This document shows, piece after piece, positions 1-7,278 of a DNA stretch of 64,000 nt. The position numbers and the translations under genes are program-made. Source of the stretch: Dichloromethanomonas sp964477085 (GTDB taxonomy: Bacteria; Bacillota; Desulfitobacteriia; Desulfitobacteriales; Syntrophobotulaceae); contig CAYZDF010000003.1 of assembly GCA_964477085.1 (NCBI GenBank), positions 1 to 64,000 of the forward strand, written 5' to 3'. The number at the start of each line of letters is the position of its first letter. Position 1 is the first letter of the stretch. The notes under the pieces are model-generated. The model was given only the letters and a program-made list of their open reading frames with translations. It searched no databases and had not been told where the DNA came from.

Positions 1-37
1 CCTGACCAGAGGGCGGATTGTCTACAGATATAAGTAA
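1..37 (+). CDS. infA: Translation initiation factor IF-1, 3' end only
   Basis: The first bases read in frame (from base 2) as LTRGRIVYRYK followed by a TAA stop. This is the conserved C-terminus of IF-1, the small S1-like OB-fold protein that binds the ribosomal A site during initiation. The rest lies before the window. Its place 23 bases before rpmJ is the standard infA-rpmJ order in Firmicutes, which makes the call safe despite only 11 visible residues. Confidence 0.85.
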   Translation, partial: LTRGRIVYRYK

Positions 38-60
38 AGGAAACAAGGGAGGGATTCCCA

Positions 61-174
61 ATGAAAGTAAGGCCTTCTGTTAAACCTATTTGTGAAAAGT
101 GTAAAATCATTAAACGTCATGGTAAAGTGATGGTTATTTGTGAAAATCCAAAGCATAAACAACGTCAAGGCTAA
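61..174 (+). CDS. rpmJ: 50S ribosomal protein L36
   Basis: A 37-residue protein beginning MKVRPSVKPICEKCK and ending HKQRQG, the normal length of L36. The zinc-ribbon residues Cys11, Cys14, Cys27 and His32 are all present, so this is the zinc-binding (C+) form. GGGAGGG lies just upstream of the ATG. It follows infA directly and would be cotranscribed with it. The next gene, rpsM, is 242 bases away instead of the usual few bases; that gap holds two blocks of 7-bp repeats. Confidence 0.95.
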   Translation: MKVRPSVKPICEKCKIIKRHGKVMVICENPKHKQRQG

Positions 175-215
175 AGTCGAGGTTTGAAGTGCGAAGTGTG
201 AGGTTCGAGGTTCGA
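175..215. repeat. Degenerate tandem heptamer repeat, block 1
   Basis: From 181 the sequence falls into 7-base units, each ending in GA: GGTTTGA, AGTGCGA, AGTGTGA, GGTTCGA, GGTTCGA. The unit length and the GA ending are kept while the first bases vary. It lies straight after the rpmJ stop. No coding potential is apparent. A related block sits at 354-395 in the same intergenic gap. Confidence 0.8.
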
Positions 216-353
216 CTTACTGGAAAGGCTTTGCACGGAAGAACAGAGATCTTCAAGAATTAGATTATCTTTAGCTCTATAGTAAGTTGTTATGAATTCT
301 GTGGTAAAACATTTATTTAAAAAATTAAAAATTAATTAAAATTAAACAAAAAA

Positions 354-395
354 TTATCGAGCATCGAGCATCGAGCATCGAGCATCGAACAACGA
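354..395. repeat. Tandem heptamer repeat GCATCGA, block 2
   Basis: TTATCGA, then four exact copies of GCATCGA (361-388), then ACAACGA, ending about 20 bases before rpsM. On the minus strand the repeat opens a spurious reading frame rich in a repeated CSMLDAR-like string, which should not be annotated as a gene. The 216-353 stretch between the two blocks is AT-rich with no clear gene. Confidence 0.85.
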
Positions 396-416
396 AAATG
401 GGGGTGTGACTCTTAG

Positions 417-788
417 ATGGCACGTATCGCAGGGGTTGATATACCTCGAGACAAGCGTGTTGAGATTTCTCTGACCTATATCTATGGTATCGGAGTTTCT
501 CAATCCAATAGAATTCTGGAGAAGGCACAAGTTAGCCCTGACACCAGAGTCAAAGATCTGACTGATGATGAAATCGCCAGAATCAGGGAAACCATTGATA
601 AAGGATTCATGGTTGAAGGTGACCTACGTCGTGAAGTGTCCCTCAACATTAAACGATTGATGGAGATCGGCTGCTACCGTGGCCTCCGTCATCGTCGCGG
701 ACTTCCTGTACGTGGACAAAGAACCAAAACCAATGCTCGTACACGTAAAGGCCCAGCAAGAGCAATCGGCGGCAAAAAGAAGAAGTAA
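417..788 (+). CDS. rpsM: 30S ribosomal protein S13
   Basis: A 123-residue protein starting MARIAGVDIPRDKRVEISLTYIYGIG, the signature start of S13, with the helix-two-turn-helix core and the basic tail GLRHRRGLPVRGQRT near residues 88-102 that contacts 16S rRNA and the P-site tRNA. The C-terminus GGKKKK is typical of Firmicutes. GGGGGTG lies upstream of the ATG. It begins the alpha-operon block rpsM-rpsK-rpsD-rpoA-rplQ. The unusual 242-base gap before it may contain an extra promoter or processing site. Confidence 0.97.
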   Translation: MARIAGVDIPRDKRVEISLTYIYGIGVSQSNRILEKAQVSPDTRVKDLTDDEIARIRETIDKGFMVEGDLRREVSLNIKRLMEIGCYRGLRHRRGLPVRGQRTKTNARTRKGPARAIGGKKKK

Positions 789-807
789 AGGGGGGTGCAC
801 TTAAAGT

Positions 808-1197
808 ATGGCACGTAAAGTTGTTCGTACGAGAAGAAGAGAACGCAAGAATATCGAAAGTGGCGTAGCACATATTAAATCAACATTTAATAACACTATC
901 GTTACGATCACAGATACTACAGGAAATGCCATTTCCTGGTCCAGTGCTGGTTCGTTAGGCTTTAAAGGTTCAAGAAAAAGCACTCCGTTTGCTGCCCAGT
1001 CTGCTGCTGAAACAGCCGCAAAGGCTGCAATGGAACATGGACTTAAAATGGTAGAATGCTTCGTCAAAGGTCCGGGTGCTGGTAGAGAAGCAGCCATCAG
1101 AGCACTTCAGGCAGCCGGTTTGGAAGTCAATCTCATCAGAGACGTGACTCCTATTCCGCATAATGGATGTCGTCCACCTAAACGCAGAAGAGTATAA
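808..1197 (+). CDS. rpsK: 30S ribosomal protein S11
   Basis: 129 residues, the usual S11 length, ending in the invariant DVTPIPHNGCRPPKRRRV. The conserved AHIKSTFNNTIVTITD and GPGAGREAAIRAL segments are both visible. S11 sits on the 30S platform near the mRNA exit and binds 16S rRNA with S6/S18. GGGGTG precedes the ATG. It lies 19 bases after rpsM and 12 before rpsD, so it is cotranscribed within the alpha operon. Confidence 0.97.
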   Translation: MARKVVRTRRRERKNIESGVAHIKSTFNNTIVTITDTTGNAISWSSAGSLGFKGSRKSTPFAAQSAAETAAKAAMEHGLKMVECFVKGPGAGREAAIRALQAAGLEVNLIRDVTPIPHNGCRPPKRRRV

Positions 1198-1209
1198 GGA
1201 GGTGTAAGC

Positions 1210-1839
1210 ATGGCAAAATATACAGAATCCGTATGCCGTTTGTGTCGGCGCGAAGGGCAAAAACTGTTCCTTAAAGGAGACCGTTGTTATACAAATAAAT
1301 GTGCGATTGATCGTCGTCCCTATGCTCCGGGTATGCACGGACAAAGCAGGGGTAAAAAACCAAGTGATTTTAGTATCCAGTTGAGAGAAAAGCAGAAAGC
1401 AAGAAGAATCTATGGAGTACTTGAGAAGCAGTTCCGTGGATACTTTGCTAAAGCTGCACGTCAACAAGGCATGACAGGGGAAAACCTACTCCGCTTATTG
1501 GAACGTCGCTTAGATAATGTCGTTTATAGACTAGGTTTCGCTTCTTCAAGACCAGAAGCACGTCAATTCGTTACTCATGGTCACATCACAATCAATGGTA
1601 AAAGAGTAGATATCGCATCTTATCTGGTTAGTATCGGTGAAGTGATCTCCATTAAAGAAAGCAGCAGGGACAATAATAGAGTGAAAGAAATGACGGAAGC
1701 TCTCAAAGATCGTGCTGTTCCTGCCTGGCTAAGTCTGGATGTCAATAATCTTACAGGGACTGTAATTAGCATGCCAGCCCGTGAAGATATCCAGATTCCG
1801 ATTGAGGAACATCTCATCGTAGAGAAGTATTCACGTTAA
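1210..1839 (+). CDS. rpsD: 30S ribosomal protein S4 (zinc-binding form)
   Basis: 209 residues. The N-terminus carries Cys9, Cys12, Cys26 and Cys31, the four-cysteine zinc site of the C+ type of S4, which suggests that no zinc-free paralogue is being used here. An S4 RNA-binding domain spans about residues 98-160 (RLDNVVYRLGFASSR ... GHITINGKRV). S4 nucleates 16S rRNA folding and in many bacteria represses its own operon. An AAGGAGGTG ribosome binding site lies upstream, and the gene follows rpsK by 12 bases. Confidence 0.96.
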   Translation: MAKYTESVCRLCRREGQKLFLKGDRCYTNKCAIDRRPYAPGMHGQSRGKKPSDFSIQLREKQKARRIYGVLEKQFRGYFAKAARQQGMTGENLLRLLERRLDNVVYRLGFASSRPEARQFVTHGHITINGKRVDIASYLVSIGEVISIKESSRDNNRVKEMTEALKDRAVPAWLSLDVNNLTGTVISMPAREDIQIPIEEHLIVEKYSR

Positions 1840-1867
1840 ACTTTTCCGGGAAAGAAGGTGCATTCCG

Positions 1868-2815
1868 ATGTTAGAAATCGAGAAGCCCAATATCGAGTGT
1901 GTTGAGCGATCTGAAGACAATACCTATGCAAAATTTGTCATTGAACCATTGGAGAGAGGCTATGGTATTACATTAGGTAATTCCCTGCGTCGTATCCTGC
2001 TCTCTTCTCTGCCCGGTTCGGCAGTAACTTCGGTCAAGATTGAAGGCGTACTTCATGAATTCTCAACCATTCCAGGTGTCTTGGAAGACGTAACGGAGAT
2101 AATACTCAACATCAAGTCCCTCGCCCTGAAAGGACATACGGATGAACTTCGTGTTCTTCGTCTGGAATGTGAAGGTGAGAGGATAGTCACAGCCGGAGAT
2201 ATCATAACAGGTCCAGATATTGAGATATTGAACCCAGATCTAAAGATCGCAACACTGGACAAAGATGGACGTCTTTTTATGGAAATGACGGTTGAACGTT
2301 CGCGCGGTTATGTTTCTGCTGAAAAGAATAAGAAAACAGATCATGCCATTGGTGTGATCCCTGTTGACTCGATCTTTACGCCGATCAATAAAGTCAACTA
2401 TACAGTTGAAGATACGCGCGTCGGAATGATGACTGACTTCGACAAGCTGACTTTAGAAGTTTGGTCCAATGGCAGCATCACTCCAAAAGAGGCGACCAGC
2501 CTTGCAGCCAAAATATTAAGTGAACATTTAAGATTGTTTATCGGCTTGACAGACAACCTTGGTAACGTTGAAATTATGGTTGAAAAAGAAGAAGAAGCTA
2601 AAGATAAGATCCTGGAAATGACAATCGAAGAACTTGATCTTTCCGTAAGATCTTATAACTGTCTGAAACGAGCAGGGATCAACAGCGTGGAAGAACTGAC
2701 TCAAAGAACTGAAGAGGATATGATCAAAGTTCGAAATCTTGGACGGAAGTCTCTAGAAGAAGTTGAAAATAAACTCAAAGAGCTTGGTCTCGGATTCCGT
2801 ACGCCGGAAGATTAA
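1868..2815 (+). CDS. rpoA: RNA polymerase subunit alpha
   Basis: 315 residues, the normal length. The N-terminal assembly domain (about 1-230) contains YGITLGNSLRRILLSSLPG, the dimerisation and beta/beta'-binding segment. The C-terminal domain (about 248-310) carries the UP-element and activator-binding surface, with LDLSVRSYNCLKRAGI and VRNLGRKSLEEV. AGAAGGTG precedes the ATG. It sits between rpsD and rplQ as in almost all Firmicutes. Confidence 0.97.
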   Translation: MLEIEKPNIECVERSEDNTYAKFVIEPLERGYGITLGNSLRRILLSSLPGSAVTSVKIEGVLHEFSTIPGVLEDVTEIILNIKSLALKGHTDELRVLRLECEGERIVTAGDIITGPDIEILNPDLKIATLDKDGRLFMEMTVERSRGYVSAEKNKKTDHAIGVIPVDSIFTPINKVNYTVEDTRVGMMTDFDKLTLEVWSNGSITPKEATSLAAKILSEHLRLFIGLTDNLGNVEIMVEKEEEAKDKILEMTIEELDLSVRSYNCLKRAGINSVEELTQRTEEDMIKVRNLGRKSLEEVENKLKELGLGFRTPED

Positions 2816-2835
2816 ACCTAAAGGGGGGATCACAG

Positions 2836-3177
2836 TTGGCATATCGTAAGCTTGGGATAAATATGAGCCGTAGAAGAGCAACATTACGAAATATCGTAAC
2901 ATCACTCTTAAAACATGGAAGAATTGAGACTACAGAAGCAAGAGCCAAAGAATTGCATTCCCTGGCCGAAAAGATGATCACGCTCGGTAAGAAAGGTGAC
3001 CTTGCAGCCAGAAGACAAGCGATGGAATATTTATTGGATGAAACTGTAGTAAAAGAGCTCTTTGATAATATTGCTCCAAAGTATGCTGACAGGCAAGGAG
3101 GCTATACCCGAATCATGAAAGCGGGTTTCCGTCGTGGAGACTCAGCAGAAATGGTTCTCGTAGAGCTTGTCGACTAA
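2836..3177 (+). CDS. rplQ: 50S ribosomal protein L17
   Basis: 113 residues with the L17 core RKLGINMSRRRATLRNIVTSLLKHGRIETTEARAKE. The start codon is TTG, placed 6-8 bases after AAGGGGGGA. No ATG gives the expected N-terminus MAYRKLG. It ends the rpoA block. In many Firmicutes the energy-coupling ecfA genes follow; here truA follows directly after a hairpin, so the ecf genes are absent at this locus. Confidence 0.96.
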   Translation: MAYRKLGINMSRRRATLRNIVTSLLKHGRIETTEARAKELHSLAEKMITLGKKGDLAARRQAMEYLLDETVVKELFDNIAPKYADRQGGYTRIMKAGFRRGDSAEMVLVELVD

Positions 3178-3189
3178 CAACAATTTATC

Positions 3190-3220
3190 GGTCAGGTTAC
3201 TCCGGCAAAGTAACCTGGCC
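3190..3220 (+). other. Hairpin between rplQ and truA without a U-tract
   Basis: GGTCAGGTTACT (3190-3201) pairs with AGTAACCTGGCC (3209-3220) over a 7-base loop, 12 pairs including one G-U. The following bases are not T-rich, so this is not a standard intrinsic terminator. It could be an RNase processing or mRNA-stabilising structure between the ribosomal genes and truA. Confidence 0.7.
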
Positions 3221-3258
3221 AGATGCCTCGACGACGCTTATTATTTCGGAGTGAGGAA

Positions 3259-4059
3259 ATGCGTAACATCCTTCTGCGACTAGCCTATGACGGTACAAAC
3301 TACCACGGATTCCAGCGCCAGCCTGAAGAACATGGGCGAACGATCCAAGGAGAATTGGAAAGGGTCTGGAAGAAGCTTTTTGCCGAAGATATCAAGGTTG
3401 TTACCGCAGGTAGGACTGATACCGGGGTGCACGCTCAAGGCCAGGTTGTCAACTTCAGGTCTATCGCGCGCATTCCTCAAGAGAAGATCCCTAAAGCCTT
3501 GAACAGTCTAATTCCTGAGGATATCAGGATCCTTGAGGCCAGGGACGTTTCTGAGGAGTTTAATGCCCGACTAAGTGCTAAATGGAAAAGGTATGATTAC
3601 AGGATCGACAACGGGCGAATTCCAAATGTGTTTACAAGGTTATATACACTCCATGAGCCGGTGCCGCTAAACATTGATCAAATGCAGATGGCAGCCGCTT
3701 ATCTGGAGGGAAAGCATAACTTTAAGGCTTTTGCCGCTGCCGGTTCTTCGGCCAAAAGTTTTGTCCGGACACTCTACCACTGCAAGGTTAGACAGCAAGG
3801 TGAGCAAATTACCATAACCTGTATTGGTAACGGTTTTTTATACAACATGGTACGTATTATTGCTGGTACTCTAATTTATGTTGGTAAAGGAAGATTCCAG
3901 CCTGACGATATCCCGTTAATACTTCAAAGTCAGAACCGCAAAAGAGCCGGAAAGACCGTATCCGCATCGGGACTGACGCTTTCATTTGTTAATTACGATG
4001 GTTTGAAGCCGAGTGCTGTATTTACCGATATTAAAGAGAACCATGTTGAAGAAGATTAA
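3259..4059 (+). CDS. truA: tRNA pseudouridine(38-40) synthase TruA
   Basis: 266 residues from the ATG at 3259, which follows GGAGTGAGG. An upstream ATG at 3223 adds 12 residues but lies against the hairpin stem without a ribosome binding site, so it was rejected. The catalytic aspartate is Asp54 in AGRTDTGVHA, and NRWKRYDYRI-like and GNGFLYNMVRIIAGTL motifs are present (here AKWKRYDYRI). TruA makes pseudouridine at positions 38-40 of the anticodon arm. Its place between rplQ and rplM is the common Firmicute arrangement. Confidence 0.95.
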   Translation: MRNILLRLAYDGTNYHGFQRQPEEHGRTIQGELERVWKKLFAEDIKVVTAGRTDTGVHAQGQVVNFRSIARIPQEKIPKALNSLIPEDIRILEARDVSEEFNARLSAKWKRYDYRIDNGRIPNVFTRLYTLHEPVPLNIDQMQMAAAYLEGKHNFKAFAAAGSSAKSFVRTLYHCKVRQQGEQITITCIGNGFLYNMVRIIAGTLIYVGKGRFQPDDIPLILQSQNRKRAGKTVSASGLTLSFVNYDGLKPSAVFTDIKENHVEED

Positions 4060-4062
4060 ATG

Positions 4063-4091
4063 TTGACTTAAAGAGTTATTTTGGATAAAAT
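4063..4091 (+). promoter_or_regulatory. Sigma-A type promoter for rplM-rpsI
   Basis: TTGACT at 4063-4068 and TAAAAT at 4086-4091 are separated by exactly 17 bases. It lies just after the truA stop and before a structured leader, so rplM-rpsI can be transcribed independently of truA. Confidence 0.75.
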
Positions 4092-4094
4092 TTT

Positions 4095-4150
4095 TAGAGT
4101 GAGTCTTTTGCCGAAACGTGAATGAGCCCCTCACGTAAGGTGATGAAATA
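4095..4150 (+). ncRNA. Probable L13 leader (ribosomal protein autoregulatory RNA)
   Basis: The 110-base leader between the promoter and rplM is folded: ACGTGA (about 4116-4121) pairs with TCACGT (about 4130-4135) over an 8-base loop, inside a longer GAGTGAGTC...-type arm. In Firmicutes an L13 leader precedes rplM and lets L13 repress its own mRNA. The position and fold fit, but the match to that family was made by eye only. Confidence 0.55.
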
Positions 4151-4202
4151 AGATTGTTCCGAGAAGAAATATGGATTCGAACACAAAAATGGAGGGAAAA
4201 AC

Positions 4203-4634
4203 ATGACCACACAATTTGCGAAAGCCCACGAGGTGGAACGTAAATGGTATGTCATTGACGCAGCTGGTGTCCCTCTGGGGAGAGTTGCTGCAGAAGTTGC
4301 TCGATTACTCAGAGGTAAACATAAGCCCATATTTACACCAAACGTGGATACGGGTGATTTTGTGATAGTAGTGAATGCTGAAAAGACATTACTCACCGGT
4401 AAAAAACTTGACAATAAGATGTACCGTTGGCACTCAGGTTACCCGGGTGGTCTCAAAGAGATGACTTACAGGGTGCTGATGTCCAAAACACCTGAGAAGG
4501 CTTTGGAACATGCGATTAAAGGAATGCTTCCTCACAACAAGCTGGGAGCCCAGATGTATAAGAAGCTCAAAGTTTACAAAGGGTCCGAGCATCCCCATCT
4601 GGCTCAAAAACCCGAAGTATGGACAATGAAATAG
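4203..4634 (+). CDS. rplM: 50S ribosomal protein L13
   Basis: 143 residues, the standard length, with L13 signatures WYVIDAAGVPLGRVA at the N-terminus and the conserved GMLPHNKLGAQMYKKLKVYKG near residues 100-120. L13 is an early assembly protein of the 50S subunit. AATGGAGGG lies upstream. It is the first gene of the rplM-rpsI pair, 19 bases before rpsI, behind its own promoter and leader. Confidence 0.97.
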   Translation: MTTQFAKAHEVERKWYVIDAAGVPLGRVAAEVARLLRGKHKPIFTPNVDTGDFVIVVNAEKTLLTGKKLDNKMYRWHSGYPGGLKEMTYRVLMSKTPEKALEHAIKGMLPHNKLGAQMYKKLKVYKGSEHPHLAQKPEVWTMK

Positions 4635-4653
4635 GTTGGAAGGAGGTTAAAGC

Positions 4654-5049
4654 ATGGCAGCACAACTTCAGTATCAAGGAACAGGCAGAAGGAAAAATGC
4701 CGTTGCCCGCGTTAGACTGATAGCCGGTAGCGGAAAATATAGCATCAACGACAGAGGTCTCAGTGAGTACTTTGGTAAGAAAACTCTTGAGATGATTGTT
4801 CAACAGCCTATGGAAATCACTGATACCTTAGGCAAATATGATCTCTACGCCAGAGTTCATGGTGGAGGAACAACTGGTCAAGCAGGTGCGCTTCGAATGG
4901 GTATCGCAAGAGCTCTTCTCAAAGCAGATGAGAGCCTCCGGCCCGTACTCAAACGTGCAGGCTTCCTTACCCGTGATCCTCGTATGAAGGAGCGTCGTAA
5001 ATACGGACTTAAGAAAGCCCGTAAGGCTCCACAATTCTCGAAACGTTAA
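4654..5049 (+). CDS. rpsI: 30S ribosomal protein S9
   Basis: 131 residues ending in KKARKAPQFSKR, the invariant S9 tail that reaches into the decoding centre and contacts P-site tRNA. YQGTGRRKNAVARVRL and GGGTTGQAGALRMGIARALL are also conserved. AGGAGG precedes the ATG. The last codons and the terminator of this gene are repeated almost exactly at 5839-5900, so the gene's 3' end looks like an insertion or duplication target. Confidence 0.97.
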   Translation: MAAQLQYQGTGRRKNAVARVRLIAGSGKYSINDRGLSEYFGKKTLEMIVQQPMEITDTLGKYDLYARVHGGGTTGQAGALRMGIARALLKADESLRPVLKRAGFLTRDPRMKERRKYGLKKARKAPQFSKR

Positions 5050-5094
5050 TTTCGACAAACAACGAATCCCTCAAACACGCATGTTTGGGGGATT
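5033..5094 (+). repeat. Direct repeat copy A: rpsI 3' end plus terminator
   Basis: 62 bases covering the last five or so codons of rpsI, its stop and the terminator hairpin. They match 5839-5900 at 60 of 62 positions. One of the two differences is a synonymous TCG/TCA serine change in the rpsI frame. The repeats bracket an AT-rich segment with one membrane protein gene. Confidence 0.9.
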
Positions 5095-5100
5095 TTTCTT
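5065..5100 (+). terminator. Intrinsic terminator of rplM-rpsI
   Basis: AATCCCTCAAAC pairs with GTTTGGGGGATT over the loop ACGCAT (12 pairs, one G-U), followed by TTTCTTT. Confidence 0.92.
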
Positions 5101-5153
5101 TAAACTTATATTAAATAACAATTAAATTATGACCGTAAAGGCTGTTTTATTTA

Positions 5154-5585
5154 CTAGGTACAGTTTCTATATAGGTATTTTTTAATTAAATATCCAGCCA
5201 ACAAGCCTCCAAACCCTGAGGCAAAAGCATGAACAAAATTTCCGCTTGCATTTTGTATTAAATTTAAATTTCTCCCTAGAACACCAAAAATGCAAAAAAC
5301 TAATGCTTGGGTTGTCATTGATAAAAGCAATGATTTTATTGGAAAATAGTCTGTCCCCCATATTTTTGCACTATAATATATAATTATTCCTATCCATGAT
5401 CCAATGCCTAGTCCTCCTAATATTCCAAGAAACCAATTTCCTTCTGGCATCCATGGCATACTCATAGCCTCTAGGCCAGATATATTAGTCAAATGAAAAT
5501 GTTTCATAAGTTGTGTAAATAGCTCTATCGGAATTTCTGCTATAATTGTAAAAAATATAGCCAGAAGAGGTTTGTTATTCTTCAT
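5154..5585 (-). CDS. Small multi-pass membrane protein of unknown function
   Basis: 143 residues, hydrophobic, with about four predicted membrane segments (near 5-25, 50-70, 85-105, 115-138). Glycine-rich stretches include LGILGGLGIGSWIG and FASGFGGLLAGYLIKKYLY. I recognise no family with certainty. It appears distantly related to the 191-residue protein at 6600-7175: both start with a charged tail, then an II(A)xIP helix, then helices ending near a G-x2-(A/C)GY motif. It lies opposite to rpsI between the two 62-bp repeats, so it is probably an acquired gene. Base composition is clearly more AT-rich than the ribosomal genes. Confidence 0.7.
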   Translation of the reverse strand: MKNNKPLLAIFFTIIAEIPIELFTQLMKHFHLTNISGLEAMSMPWMPEGNWFLGILGGLGIGSWIGIIIYYSAKIWGTDYFPIKSLLLSMTTQALVFCIFGVLGRNLNLIQNASGNFVHAFASGFGGLLAGYLIKKYLYRNCT

Positions 5586-5838
5586 TTATAAACTTCCTTA
5601 CAATAGATGTAGATATTTTATAGTATTTCAAAAAATCTCTAAAATACTCTGTGTAGACACAAAATATATAATATGATTTAATATTTATATTTTCTTAGGG
5701 CTTTTTATTCTAAGAAGGGAATGAAATACGCGGGATAGTTAGTCACCATTAACTCTCATAAGCTTCTACAAGACTCTGAAAGTAATACACCACATATGAC
5801 ACAAAAAAACCTAAAAGCCGTATAAAAAGCGGACTTCC
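5586..5838. other. AT-rich gap, no gene seen
   Basis: About 250 bases upstream of the membrane protein gene (minus strand) and before repeat copy B. The promoter of the minus-strand gene should lie here. No convincing plus-strand gene or structured RNA was seen. Confidence 0.5.
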
Positions 5839-5900
5839 AATTCTCAAAACGTTAATTTCGACATACAACGAATCCCTCAAACACGCATGTTTGGGGGATT
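5839..5900 (+). repeat. Direct repeat copy B: second rpsI 3' end plus terminator
   Basis: 60 of 62 identical to 5033-5094. In the right frame it encodes FSKR and a stop, the exact C-terminus of S9, without the rest of the gene, followed by the same terminator hairpin (about 5871-5900, then CTTATTATT). This looks like a regenerated or displaced gene end, as left by site-specific integration or by a segmental duplication. Confidence 0.9.
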
Positions 5901-5989
5901 CTTATTATTGTTGTATAACTTCTTTACTTTCTGAAGATGATAAAGATACCCAAGCATATGTATTCATTTCAAAGGTTAAAGGAGAATTC

Positions 5990-6445
5990 ATGATCTATAT
6001 AAAATTCATACCAATAATATATACGTTCATTTTTGCAGGAATTCTTGCTGTTTATGTTCCGAGATCAGAAATTCGAAAACTATCAGTTTATGGAATTACA
6101 TTCGGAGCATTTGTAGAATTAATAGTGATTACTATAGGAATTTCAACAGGTTCATTTAAATATATTAACTACGAACCTTTTGGGTTATTTGGCATGCATT
6201 TTTTTGCACCAATTTCCTGGGCAATATTTTTCGTTTTATTCTTTTATTTTTTGCCTGACAAAAAAGTATATGTTTATATTTACGTATTCTTAGCTGTTTG
6301 TTATGCTATGTTATTTTGCCAAATGATTACAAAATTGGGTGTATTGAAGCTTGGACATGGAATAATTGATTCGATAGTACCTTTTGCTATTTGGTTTCCA
6401 GCAGTTACTTGGGGTTATTTAAAATTAACAAAAAATAATAAATAA
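5990..6445 (+). CDS. Hypothetical membrane protein
   Basis: 151 residues from the ATG at 5990, which follows AAAGGAGAA by a good spacing. The frame is open upstream to 5891, but that part starts inside the repeated terminator and is not credible. About five hydrophobic helices fill the chain, with a cluster GYLKLTKNNK at the end. No known family is recognised. It is followed at once by a terminator whose sequence resembles the rpsI terminator. Confidence 0.7.
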   Translation: MIYIKFIPIIYTFIFAGILAVYVPRSEIRKLSVYGITFGAFVELIVITIGISTGSFKYINYEPFGLFGMHFFAPISWAIFFVLFFYFLPDKKVYVYIYVFLAVCYAMLFCQMITKLGVLKLGHGIIDSIVPFAIWFPAVTWGYLKLTKNNK

Positions 6446-6471
6446 GTACGTTGAGCACAACAAAAACAACG

Positions 6472-6507
6472 AATCCCTCAACTACGTGGCTGGGGGATTC
6501 TTTTGTT
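6472..6507 (+). terminator. Intrinsic terminator, third rpsI-like copy
   Basis: AATCCCTCA pairs with TGGGGGATT, then CTTTTGTTT. The bases ACAACGAATCCCTCAA before and in the left arm are identical to the two 62-bp repeats, but the loop and right arm differ. Confidence 0.8.
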
Positions 6508-6599
6508 TAACTTACTTACTCAACTTTTATGAATGCATATTTTGATTAAGCATCTCCGCAACCAATATGGCTGGGAGAGATTTTTTATTATGGTAATTG

Positions 6600-7175
6600 T
6601 TAGTTTTCAGAGATATGCCGGTGAGTTGGTCTTGGCGGAGTTGTATTTGTAACTGGATTTGTATTAAAATGCAAGTCACTCCCAAACAAAGGAATTTTAG
6701 TTCTATCCGAATTTATTTTTATATCAGGGAAGATACTATCATCCCCAAATTTCGATACGCAGTAACCACATATTGAGCCTGCTACAGTATGAATCAGAAA
6801 ACTGAATATTGGCGAATGAGCTCTTTTGGCCTTTGTATCCAATACTTCTTTATATATTAACCCATTCATGGCTAGCCATGAAAATGCATAAACTCCAATT
6901 CCTTTTAATATAGGTTTATCACGCCCAGTGGCTGATAATACATAACATGTTGAAACTCCCATAATAGAATTTGAAATATTGTTTACCAAAGCTGATACCA
7001 TTTTGCCTGATAGAGTATTTGATTTAGATCTCTCAACAAATAGACTTGAGGCATGATTATAATAATAATCAGATAGCCGTAGCTTATTTGCTATTAAATC
7101 AAGTGTTGTTGCTGGAATTGTGGCAATTAAACTAGATATAATACCTAGCGTAATTCTATCCTTTATTTTTGTCAT
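6600..7175 (-). CDS. Hypothetical membrane protein
   Basis: 191 residues. Hydrophobic segments lie near 8-28, 65-85, 90-112 and 120-142, then a polar tail ending in a proline/threonine-rich TNTTPPRPTHRHISEN. Family unknown; probable distant paralogue of the protein at 5154-5585 on helix order and the IIATIP/IIAEIP first helix. GGAGG is visible just upstream on the minus strand. Part of the same AT-rich accessory patch between rpsI and cwlD. Confidence 0.7.
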   Translation of the reverse strand: MTKIKDRITLGIISSLIATIPATTLDLIANKLRLSDYYYNHASSLFVERSKSNTLSGKMVSALVNNISNSIMGVSTCYVLSATGRDKPILKGIGVYAFSWLAMNGLIYKEVLDTKAKRAHSPIFSFLIHTVAGSICGYCVSKFGDDSIFPDIKINSDRTKIPLFGSDLHFNTNPVTNTTPPRPTHRHISEN

Positions 7176-7278
7176 CTGATATTTCCTCCAATATTACGAA
7201 TTAACATTATTCTTTCCATCAGTAGACAGAATATTGCTGGTAATTAAAACTTAAATTATTTACTGATAGCTTTAAAAA

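Noticed and set aside
354..395. Heptamer block as a CRISPR array
   Set aside because: Units are 7 bases without spacers; no cas genes in the window.
325..528. Minus-strand frame over the heptamer repeats
   Set aside because: It reads through GCATCGA copies and into rpsM antisense; no ribosome binding site and a repetitive artefact translation.
5891..5989. Upstream extension of the 5990-6445 gene
   Set aside because: The extension begins inside the repeated terminator; the ATG at 5990 has the ribosome binding site.
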